Shown piece after piece: positions 8,116 to 15,569 of a stretch of DNA of 16,644 nucleotides. The notes below the pieces were generated by a model that saw nothing but the letters and a program-made list of their open reading frames with translations, had not been told where the DNA came from and did not search any database. Within the stretch, counting starts at the first letter, position 1, and every line of letters begins with the position of its first letter. Source of the stretch: an uncultured Lachnospiraceae bacterium (GTDB taxonomy: Bacteria > Bacillota > Clostridia > Lachnospirales > Lachnospiraceae); assembly GCA_945787485.1 (NCBI GenBank), contig CALZHV010000028.1, positions 1 through 16,644 on the forward strand, in the 5' to 3' direction. The position numbers and the translations under genes are program-made.

Positions 8116-9549
8116 ATGCAGGACAATATATTGCAATTCAATAATATTAGCAGAACCTTTGATGATGGATTTACTGTTGTCGATGATTTTAATTTGAGTA
8201 TAAAGAGAGGAGAATTTGTAACTTTTCTTGGACCGTCAGGTTGCGGAAAAACGACAACTCTTCGTATGTTGGCAGGATTTGACTTGCCGACAACAGGGGA
8301 AATTCTTCTTGACGGAAAAAATATTACGGATTTACCTGCAAATGAAAGACCTATCAATACAGTCTTTCAGCGTTATGCATTATTTCCACATTTAAATATA
8401 TATGACAATATTGCGTTTGGACTTAAGCTTAAAAAAATTAAGAAAAGCGAGATTGACAAAAAGGTTAAGAAAGCATTGGAAATGGTTGACCTTGAGGGCT
8501 TTGAGAATAGAAAGGTACAGACACTTTCAGGTGGTCAGCAACAGAGAATTGCAATTGCACGAGCCATCGTAAATGAGCCGGAAATATTGCTCCTTGATGA
8601 ACCTCTTGGCGCATTGGATTTAAAAATGAGAAAAGAGATGCAGCTTGAACTTAAAAGCATGCATGAAAAACTTGGGATTACATTTATCTATGTAACACAT
8701 GATCAGGAAGAGGCACTTACGATGTCTGATAAGATTGTTGTAATGTCGGAAGGTAAGATTCAGCAGATAGGAACACCTGAGGATATATACAACGAACCAA
8801 AAAATGCATTTGTCGCTGACTTTATAGGTGAAAGTAACATCTTTAACGGAATTATGACCGGTAAATATAAGGTTAGATTTTGCGGTGCGGAATTTGAATG
8901 TGTCGATGATGTTCCTGACGGAACGATGATAGATGCAGTAATACGTCCGGAAGATGTTATTATTACAACACCTGAAAAAGGAACAATTCAGGGTGAGGTA
9001 ATAAGTGTTATATTTAAGGGTGTTCATTATGAAATTACTGTTTTGTCCGGAAAGAATGAGATAGTTATTCAGACAACTAAAAAATCCGAGGTTGGAGAAA
9101 AGGTTGGTCTTTGTGTTGAACCTGACGGTATACACATCATGATAGCAGAAAATACAATAAATAAATTTGAATCTGCAATCGACAGTAATTATAAGCTTGC
9201 TTTCCTTGACGGACAGCTTGAATGTGATGTGACAAAGGTTTTGACAAACTGTAAGAAAAATGAAGACGGAGTGCTTGTTGATGAGCATGGTGATGAAATA
9301 GAAATTGACAAGGTAAAGATTATTGTTTCCGTAAAACCTGAGGATATAGAAATGAGCGATGATGCTGATGCAGGTATTGTTCAGGGGAATATTATCAATC
9401 TTATATACAAAGGTGACCACTACAGTTATGTAGTACGTACTGAGGATGAACATGATTTTATTGTAGATGATGAAGACCTTTGGAATATGGACGATTTTAT
9501 AAGTCTTATAATACCGCAGGATAAAATCAGTTATTCACTCAAAAAATAA
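8116..9549 (+). CDS. potA: Spermidine/putrescine ABC transporter ATPase PotA, extended C-terminus
   Basis: This is the ATP-hydrolysing subunit driving polyamine import, acting at the inner face of the membrane with PotB and PotC. The nucleotide-binding domain is complete: Walker A GPSGCGKTT (39-47), signature LSGGQ (137-141), Walker B ILLLDE with D161 and E162, and switch His195 in VTHD. A TOBE-type domain follows, with RPEDV at 277-281. The protein is 477 residues, about 100 longer than a usual PotA. The extra part is a second TOBE-like unit with KPEDI at 407-411, similar to the first (separate entry). The ATG follows AGGAGG (8104-8109). It is the first gene of the pot run; no convincing -35/-10 pair is seen in 8039-8103. 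Assignment to polyamines rather than another PotA-like substrate rests on the PotB, PotC and PotD neighbours. Confidence 0.93.
   Translation: MQDNILQFNNISRTFDDGFTVVDDFNLSIKRGEFVTFLGPSGCGKTTTLRMLAGFDLPTTGEILLDGKNITDLPANERPINTVFQRYALFPHLNIYDNIAFGLKLKKIKKSEIDKKVKKALEMVDLEGFENRKVQTLSGGQQQRIAIARAIVNEPEILLLDEPLGALDLKMRKEMQLELKSMHEKLGITFIYVTHDQEEALTMSDKIVVMSEGKIQQIGTPEDIYNEPKNAFVADFIGESNIFNGIMTGKYKVRFCGAEFECVDDVPDGTMIDAVIRPEDVIITTPEKGTIQGEVISVIFKGVHYEITVLSGKNEIVIQTTKKSEVGEKVGLCVEPDGIHIMIAENTINKFESAIDSNYKLAFLDGQLECDVTKVLTNCKKNEDGVLVDEHGDEIEIDKVKIIVSVKPEDIEMSDDADAGIVQGNIINLIYKGDHYSYVVRTEDEHDFIVDDEDLWNMDDFISLIIPQDKISYSLKK
8920..9546 (+). repeat. Internal duplication of the TOBE-like regulatory domain in PotA
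   Basis: Residues about 270-320 align with about 400-450 of PotA. RPEDV corresponds to KPEDI, GTIQGEVISVIFKG to GIVQGNIINLIYKG, and HYEITV to HYSYVV. The two copies are offset by 130 residues. A linker of about 50 residues rich in charged and polar positions separates them. Confidence 0.7.
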
Positions 9550-9579
9550 AGCTAATATTACTCACGGGAGGATTCTGAA

Positions 9580-10377
9580 TTGAAAGGTTTAAAATTTACG
9601 CGTAAACAACTGTGCATACCGTATTTGTTGTTTTTGCTTTGCTTTGTCGCTCTTCCATTGCTGGTAGTAATTTATTATGCTTTTACTAATGGAGACGGAC
9701 AGTTCACAATAAAAAATTTTATAAACTTCTTTACAAGCCCTAATACTTTGGGTACTTTGTTTTACAGCTTTAGTATAGCCATTGCCACTACAATAGTGTG
9801 TCTCCTTTTGGCATATCCTATAGCTTATATTCTTGCAAGAAGCAAAATGAAACAGAAAATGGTTCTTGTGTTTATGTTTGTGCTTCCTATGTGGATTAAC
9901 TTTACACTTAGAATAACGGCACTTAAAGAAATACTGACCTTAATAGAGGGAAATCTTGCATATTATCCGTTTTTAAATTCCATTATAGGTATGACATATG
10001 ATTTCCTGCCTTTTATGATTTTACCAATGTATACGACGTTGCTTAAACTTGATAACAGTCTTCTTGAAGCTGCATCAGACCTTGGAGCTAATTCAGTCCA
10101 GGTGTTTTTGAAGATTACATTACCACTTTCGGTACCGGGAATAATCAGTGGAGTTGTAATGGTATTTCTTCCGTCAATGACCAATTATGTTGTTTTGGAT
10201 ATGTTATATAACAGCACTTATATAATGGGTAGCTTCATAGGAAGTTATTTCAGCGCATATGACTGGCATAACGGTTCTATGATTTCGCTCGTGTTACTTG
10301 CAATAATTGCAATAATAACATTGATGACAAGTAAGTATACTGATGAAAATGAATCGAGAGGAGGTTCTTTGTTATAA
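9580..10377 (+). CDS. potB: Spermidine/putrescine ABC transporter permease PotB
   Basis: This is a 265-residue membrane permease, the usual length for PotB. About six hydrophobic segments are seen (roughly 11-35, 57-85, 93-112, 133-155, 180-207 and 232-253). The permease EAA loop that docks on the ATPase is EAASDLGA, starting at residue 163 and followed by ITLPLSVPG. Translation most likely begins at TTG 9580, since GGGAGG at 9566-9571 lies 8 bases upstream and no ATG fits as well. It lies 30 bp after potA, and its stop TAA shares one base with the potC ATG (TAATG), suggesting coupled translation. Together with PotC it forms the pore for polyamine uptake. Confidence 0.92.
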   Translation: MKGLKFTRKQLCIPYLLFLLCFVALPLLVVIYYAFTNGDGQFTIKNFINFFTSPNTLGTLFYSFSIAIATTIVCLLLAYPIAYILARSKMKQKMVLVFMFVLPMWINFTLRITALKEILTLIEGNLAYYPFLNSIIGMTYDFLPFMILPMYTTLLKLDNSLLEAASDLGANSVQVFLKITLPLSVPGIISGVVMVFLPSMTNYVVLDMLYNSTYIMGSFIGSYFSAYDWHNGSMISLVLLAIIAIITLMTSKYTDENESRGGSLL

Positions 10378-11180
10378 TGAAAAAATTCTTTTCTGCGATT
10401 TTTATTGTAATAATGCTTTTGTTTGTGTATATGCCTATATTGATTCTGGCGTTTTACAGCTTCACAACATCGGCAAACATCGGCTCGGTTCATGGATTTT
10501 CATTACAGAATTACATTACATTAATTGAAAATGAAGAACTTAGAAGCATGATTATTGGAACTGTGCTGCTTGCACTTGTTTCAGCTGTATTCTCAACTGT
10601 TTTGGGAACACTTGGCGCTATCGGAAGCTTTTACTCAGGAAAAACAACAAAGGGAATTGTCAATTCTCTTAATCAGGTTCCTGTAGTAAATGCAGATGTT
10701 GTTACCGGTTTTTCTGTATGTATAGCTATGGTAATTGTGTGTAATGTTGAAAAGAGTACATTTATACCATTGATAGTAGGTCATATAGTCCTTTCGGCAC
10801 CATTTGTGTATTTGTCCGTTGTGCCTAAATTAAAACAGATGGATTCAAGTCTGTATGAGGCAGCATGTGACCTTGGTGCCACACCGGGACAGGCACTTAC
10901 AAAGATTGTATTTCCTCAGATTATGCCGGGAATAGTGTCCGGTTTTGCCATGGCAATTACACTTTCTCTGGATGATTATTTTATTGCAAGCTACACAAAG
11001 CCTGCAACCTTCGATACTATAAGTACGTATGTTGTAAATGCTACAAGAGGCTCGCAAACTGAGATAAAAACTGCCTTGTGGGCACTTTCAACGGTTATGT
11101 TTGTAGCAGTTATTGTTGTAGTTGTAATAATGAATTTATCTTCTCGTAAAAAGGAGGGGGCGAAAAATGCAGAGATTTAA
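10377..11180 (+). CDS. potC: Spermidine/putrescine ABC transporter permease PotC
   Basis: This is the second permease subunit, 267 residues, with about six hydrophobic segments (first at 4-29, last at about 235-256). The EAA loop is EAACDLGA, starting at residue 161 and followed by KIVFPQIMPG, typical of PotC. The start ATG overlaps the potB stop by one base, with GAGAGGAGG-like sequence just upstream in potB. Its 3' end overlaps potD by 14 bases. It pairs with PotB to form the transmembrane channel; PotA energises it and PotD delivers substrate. Confidence 0.92.
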   Translation: MKKFFSAIFIVIMLLFVYMPILILAFYSFTTSANIGSVHGFSLQNYITLIENEELRSMIIGTVLLALVSAVFSTVLGTLGAIGSFYSGKTTKGIVNSLNQVPVVNADVVTGFSVCIAMVIVCNVEKSTFIPLIVGHIVLSAPFVYLSVVPKLKQMDSSLYEAACDLGATPGQALTKIVFPQIMPGIVSGFAMAITLSLDDYFIASYTKPATFDTISTYVVNATRGSQTEIKTALWALSTVMFVAVIVVVVIMNLSSRKKEGAKNAEI

Positions 11181-12699
11181 GAAAAAAAATATATTTAAAG
11201 CATCAATTGCATTCGCTTCCAAGTTATCACTTTTAGTTATGATGGCAGGAACAGCAGTGCTTAGTATACCTGCAGCTACGCCACAGGCAAAGGAAGATGT
11301 GATAAAGCTTCGTGTATGTAATTGGGAAGAATATATTGATTTGGGAGACTGGGATGAAGAGGAATTAATAGAGCTTGACAACGGTACTTCCATAATAGGT
11401 GAAAATGCCATGTATGATGATTTTGAAGAGTGGTATTATGAAACCTATGGACAAAGAGTTGAGGTGGAATACTCATGCTTTGGTACCAATGAAGATTTGT
11501 ATAATCAGCTGACACTTGGCGACGCATATGATATTGTATGTCCTTCTGATTATATGCTTATGAAGCTTATTGCCGAAGATAAGGTACAGCCTTTTTCAGA
11601 GGAGTTTTTTGATACAAATGATGAAAATAATTATTATATAAATGGTGTTTCTCCGTATATTAAGGATGTATTTGACAATTTCCTTATCAATGATGAGCCG
11701 TGGAGCAAATATGCTGCATGCTATATGTGGGGAATTACAGGAGTTTTGTATAACCCTGAATATGTGACGGAAGAAGAGGCAGCGACGTGGGCAATTTTTG
11801 ATAATCCTAAATTTCACCGTCAGGTAACATTAAAAGACAATGTCCGTGATACTTATTTCGCCATGCTTGGATATTTAAAGGCTGATAAGCTTTTGTCGGA
11901 AGAATTTATGAATGACGCCAATTATCATGACAGACTTTTTGATGAAATGAATGATGTCACACCGGAAACAATTAATGAGGTCGAAGAAGTTCTTCAAAAA
12001 ACAATGGGCAATGTCTATGCACTTGAAACTGACAGTGGTAAGGCTGATATGGTTACAGGTAAAATAGTTGCTAACTATCAGTGGTCGGGAGATGCCGTTT
12101 ATGCTATGGATCTTGCAGATGAGGACGGCGTTGAATTAAACTTTGCAGTTCCTGTGGAATGTTCAAATCTCTGGTTTGACGGATGGATAATGTTAAAGGA
12201 CGGAATAAACGGGGATTTGGAAAAACAGCATGCTGCAGAAGCGTTTGTTAATTTTTTATCAAGACCGGATAATGTTGTAAGGAATATGTATTATATTGGA
12301 TATACATCAGCAATTGCCGGTGGAGATGACACAACTGTATTTGATTATCTCAATTGGTGCTATGCCGATGAAGATGATGAAGATAACATAGATTATCCGG
12401 TGGGATATTTCTTTTCGGGTGATAACAGTGATGAAGACTATATTGTATGTGCTGATGCAAGTCAGATAGGAAGACAGCTTACATCGCAGTACCCGGATAA
12501 AGAAACAATAGACAGAACCGCAATAATGGGTTATTACAATGAAGAAGAGACAAAAAATATAAACCAGATGTGGATAAATGTAAGATGCTTTAATATAAAA
12601 AATGTTCCGGCATGGGCATGGATTGTTATTGGAGCGGTTTTGTTGGCTGTTGTGTCGTGGGTTGTAATAAGAACCCGGTTATATGGAGGTAAAAAATGA
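11167..12699 (+). CDS. potD: PotD-like polyamine-binding protein with C-terminal membrane anchor
   Basis: This is the extracellular solute-binding subunit of the transporter. The N-terminus has a Lys/Arg-rich stretch then a hydrophobic signal sequence (about 12-37). No lipobox cysteine is present, although such proteins in Gram-positives are usually lipoproteins. PotD-family features include LRVCNWEEYI, YDIVCPSDYM, the GITGVLYNP region, and NYQWSGDAVYAM. At 510 residues it is well over the usual 350 or so; the extra length is acidic insertions (for example after EEYID) and a C-terminal tail. The tail has a hydrophobic helix at about 482-501 followed by basic RTRLYGGKK, so the protein is probably held to the membrane from its C-terminus. 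The ATG follows AAGGAGG (11151-11157). It overlaps potC by 14 bases and trkA by 4 (ATGA). Confidence 0.88.
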   Translation: MQRFKKKNIFKASIAFASKLSLLVMMAGTAVLSIPAATPQAKEDVIKLRVCNWEEYIDLGDWDEEELIELDNGTSIIGENAMYDDFEEWYYETYGQRVEVEYSCFGTNEDLYNQLTLGDAYDIVCPSDYMLMKLIAEDKVQPFSEEFFDTNDENNYYINGVSPYIKDVFDNFLINDEPWSKYAACYMWGITGVLYNPEYVTEEEAATWAIFDNPKFHRQVTLKDNVRDTYFAMLGYLKADKLLSEEFMNDANYHDRLFDEMNDVTPETINEVEEVLQKTMGNVYALETDSGKADMVTGKIVANYQWSGDAVYAMDLADEDGVELNFAVPVECSNLWFDGWIMLKDGINGDLEKQHAAEAFVNFLSRPDNVVRNMYYIGYTSAIAGGDDTTVFDYLNWCYADEDDEDNIDYPVGYFFSGDNSDEDYIVCADASQIGRQLTSQYPDKETIDRTAIMGYYNEEETKNINQMWINVRCFNIKNVPAWAWIVIGAVLLAVVSWVVIRTRLYGGKK

Positions 12700-14054
12700 A
12701 AATAATAATTGCAGGCGATGGAAAAGTTGGCTCCACTGTTGCAAGACAGCTTGCACATGAGGGTTATGATCTTACCCTTATTGATATTAATCCTAAAGTA
12801 TTAGGTAACAGCGTTGAGAGATTTGATATTATGACGGTTCAGGGGAACTGTGCCTCTATGGGAGTTCTTATTGAAGCCGGCATTAAGGAAGCATCATTGC
12901 TCATTGCCGTTACATCATATGATGAAGTAAACTTGCTTGCCTGTATGACTGCAAAGGGCATTAATAATAAAATTCATACAATAGCGAGAATACGAAATCC
13001 TGAATATACAAACCAGATTTACGATATGAAGGATTTGTTTGGTTTATCCCTTGCGGTCAATCCGGAAAAGCATGCGGCAGTTGAAATGGACAGACTGCTA
13101 AAGGTTCCGGGATTTTTGAAAAGGGAAACATTTGCCAAGGGAAGAGTTGAAATAGTTGAATTGCGTGTTGATAAAAACAGTAAGCTTTGCAACAAGCCGT
13201 TGGCAGATATTTACGGAATCGTTAAGAGTAATATCCTTGTGTGTGCTGTAAGCAGAAGCGGAGAAAGCTACATTCCTGATGGTAAATTCATTCTCAAGGA
13301 AGATGATAGAATATTTGTTACGGCTACTACACAGAACTTGTCTACTTTGTTAAACAATCTTGATATAGTAACACACAAGGTTAAAAATGTTATGATTTGT
13401 GGTGGCGGACGTCTTGCATACTACCTTGCAGTTCGACTGCTTAAGAGTGGTGTTTCGGTAGTTATAATTGAATCCGACGCCAAAAGATGTGAAGAGCTTG
13501 CAGAAATATTGCCGGATGCTGTCATAATAAACGGTGATGCGAGTGAAGAACACCTTCTTGAAAGTGAAGGGATCGAAAATTGTGATGCAGTTGTAACCTT
13601 GACAGGCTTAGATGAACTTAATATTATTATTTCAATTTACAGTAAGAGCCGTGGTATTCCGCATGTTATTACAAAATTTGGACATTTTACAAATAATAAT
13701 ATTCTTAATACGATAGATATAGGTAGTACTATCAGTCCAAGTGAACTTTGCTGCAATAACATTCTTAGATATGTCAGGGCATTGCACAATAAAACAGGTG
13801 CTGCCATATCGGTTCACAGCATAGCCGATGGTCATGCTGAAGCTTCGGAATTCAGGGCGGATGAGAAAACTTTAAATTGCGGAGTGCCGCTTAAGGATAT
13901 TAAGCTGAAGCCAAATATTCTTATTGCATGTATTACACATGGTTCTGAGCCTGAAATACCAAATGGTAATTCATTATTTCAGGTAGGCGATACTGTTTTG
14001 GTTGTTACAAACAGTGACAGGGTAATATATCAGTTGAATGATATTTTTGAATAA
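12696..14054 (+). CDS. trkA: Trk potassium uptake regulatory subunit TrkA
   Basis: This is the cytoplasmic NAD-binding gating subunit of the Trk potassium system, 452 residues, matching the full double-unit TrkA (two RCK_N/RCK_C pairs) rather than the half-length KtrA. The first Rossmann motif is GDGKVG (7-12), with acidic D30 at the end of the second strand. The second is GGGRLA (236-241), followed by VVIIESD. The second motif's last position is Ala rather than Gly, so nucleotide binding in that half may be altered. TrkA_C-type segments follow each half. The ATG overlaps the potD stop in ATGA, with GGAGG upstream (within TATGGAGGT), so it is translationally tied to the pot operon. Its partner trkH follows after 60 bp. 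Confidence 0.93.
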   Translation: MKIIIAGDGKVGSTVARQLAHEGYDLTLIDINPKVLGNSVERFDIMTVQGNCASMGVLIEAGIKEASLLIAVTSYDEVNLLACMTAKGINNKIHTIARIRNPEYTNQIYDMKDLFGLSLAVNPEKHAAVEMDRLLKVPGFLKRETFAKGRVEIVELRVDKNSKLCNKPLADIYGIVKSNILVCAVSRSGESYIPDGKFILKEDDRIFVTATTQNLSTLLNNLDIVTHKVKNVMICGGGRLAYYLAVRLLKSGVSVVIIESDAKRCEELAEILPDAVIINGDASEEHLLESEGIENCDAVVTLTGLDELNIIISIYSKSRGIPHVITKFGHFTNNNILNTIDIGSTISPSELCCNNILRYVRALHNKTGAAISVHSIADGHAEASEFRADEKTLNCGVPLKDIKLKPNILIACITHGSEPEIPNGNSLFQVGDTVLVVTNSDRVIYQLNDIFE

Positions 14055-14073
14055 TAAAATTACTGATTAATAA

Positions 14074-14098
14074 TATAATATATCTACTATATATTATA
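14074..14098 (+). repeat. AT-only perfect inverted repeat between trkA and trkH
   Basis: TATAATATAT (14074-14083) and ATATATTATA (14089-14098) are exact complements around CTACT. It holds no G-C pair in the stem and is not followed by a T run, so it is a poor terminator. It may be an RNA-processing hairpin or an operator-like site that sets trkH expression apart from trkA. TATAAT sequences occur in it, but no matching -35 is seen. Confidence 0.5.
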
Positions 14099-14114
14099 AT
14101 TTCAGGGAATAATA

Positions 14115-15569
14115 ATGAATTATAAGATGATGAGCAGATTCATAGGACAGATGCTTCTTATCGAGGCCGCATTTATGCTGCCGGCGTTATTGATAAGCGT
14201 TTTGGATGGGGATGAAAATGCTGTTTATGGATTTCTTGCCGCAACAGCAATCACTACGGCAGTAGGCGGAATGCTGTTGATATTTGGAAAAAATGCTAAA
14301 TATAATTTTTATGCAAAAGAAGGCTTGTTATGTGTAGGTATAAGCTGGATAGCTTTTGGTATATTAGGCAGTCTGCCTTTTGTGTTTTCAAAAGAAATAC
14401 CATCATTTATCGACGCACTGTTTGAAACAATATCAGGTTTTACAACTACAGGAGCATCAATCCTGTCGGAGGTAGAAAGTCTTTCAAGGGGCATTTTGTA
14501 TTGGAGAAGCTTTACACATTGGTTAGGTGGTATGGGTGTTCTTGTATTCCTTCTTGCGATTGTACCGGGAAGGGAAGGAAAGAGCGGTTTTACAATGCAT
14601 CTTTTAAGAGCAGAAAGCCCGGGGCCGAATGTTGGAAAGCTTGTGCCAAAAATGAGACATACTGCACGTATTCTCTATATAATTTACATTGTATTGACAG
14701 TTTTGGATATCTTGTTGCTTCTTTTGGGAAAAATGCCGTTGTTTGATGCTATATGTACCGGATTTGGTACTGCAGGAACAGGTGGTTTTGGTATAAAAAA
14801 TGACAGTATAGCAGGATATAGTCCGTATATTCAAAACGTGTGTACTGTGTTTATGATTTTGTTCGGTGTAAACTTTAACTGTTATTATCTGATTTTACTG
14901 AAACAAATTAAAAATGTTTTCAAGGATGAGGAATTCAGATTTTATATAATAATGGTATTGGTAAGCATTATGCTTATAAGCTGGAATATAAGAGGCTTGT
15001 ACGGAAGCTGGGGTGAAACAGTAAGATATGCTGCATTTCAGGTTGGAAGTCTTGTTTCATCAACAGGCTTTGCAACGGCAAACTTTGATGAATGGCCGGG
15101 CTTTTCCAAGAGTCTGTTGCTGTTTCTGATGTTTGTTGGTGCTTCGGCTGGAAGTACAGGTGGTGGATTTAAATGTGGAAGAACAGTTCTTCTTATAAAG
15201 AATTTCCATCGTGGTTTAATGAAGGAATTAAGACCGCAACAGGTTCAGGTCGTAAGAATGAACGGAAATAAGGTAGATGAAAAAATTCTTCAGACTGCGA
15301 ATGTATATCTTATAGCGTATGTTTTGATTTATCTTGTAAGCTTTTTGCTTATTTCCATTGATGGACATTCCATCACAACTAATGTTACGGCAGTACTCGC
15401 ATGCCTGAACAATATCGGACCGGGACTTGATCTTGTCGGACCAAGTGGAAATTATGCATGCTTTGGTGTATTGTCCAAGCTGGTACTTATTTTTGATATG
15501 TTAGCAGGCAGACTTGAAATATTCCCAATGCTTATTTTGTTCTCAAGGGCTACGTGGAAGAAAGGTTAA
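14115..15569 (+). CDS. trkH: Trk potassium uptake channel subunit TrkH
   Basis: This is the membrane pore subunit for K+ uptake, 484 residues, usual for TrkH. Four pore-loop repeats are visible, each with its filter glycine: TTTGAS (G113), GTGGFG (G223), SSTGFA (G318) and NIGPGL (G435). This is the arrangement of the TrkH/KtrB superfamily of K+ (or K+/Na+) transporters. Repeated hydrophobic segments span most of the chain, and GASAGSTGGGFK is the conserved stretch in the later part. Together with the full-length TrkA just upstream, this favours Trk over Ktr. The ATG at 14115 has a modest AGGGA (14104-14108). The stop TAA directly abuts the next gene's ATG (TAAATG), in the same frame. Confidence 0.93.
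   Translation: MNYKMMSRFIGQMLLIEAAFMLPALLISVLDGDENAVYGFLAATAITTAVGGMLLIFGKNAKYNFYAKEGLLCVGISWIAFGILGSLPFVFSKEIPSFIDALFETISGFTTTGASILSEVESLSRGILYWRSFTHWLGGMGVLVFLLAIVPGREGKSGFTMHLLRAESPGPNVGKLVPKMRHTARILYIIYIVLTVLDILLLLLGKMPLFDAICTGFGTAGTGGFGIKNDSIAGYSPYIQNVCTVFMILFGVNFNCYYLILLKQIKNVFKDEEFRFYIIMVLVSIMLISWNIRGLYGSWGETVRYAAFQVGSLVSSTGFATANFDEWPGFSKSLLLFLMFVGASAGSTGGGFKCGRTVLLIKNFHRGLMKELRPQQVQVVRMNGNKVDEKILQTANVYLIAYVLIYLVSFLLISIDGHSITTNVTAVLACLNNIGPGLDLVGPSGNYACFGVLSKLVLIFDMLAGRLEIFPMLILFSRATWKKG

Noticed and set aside
8620..9453. Long open frame (277 codons) on the minus strand opposite potA
   Set aside because: Its product is rich in Tyr, Asn, Cys and Phe with no recognisable domain, and it mirrors the strongly conserved potA; it is open by chance in AT-rich sequence.
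14074..14098. Terminator between trkA and trkH
   Set aside because: The stem has no G-C pairs and no T run follows, so it is listed only as an inverted repeat.
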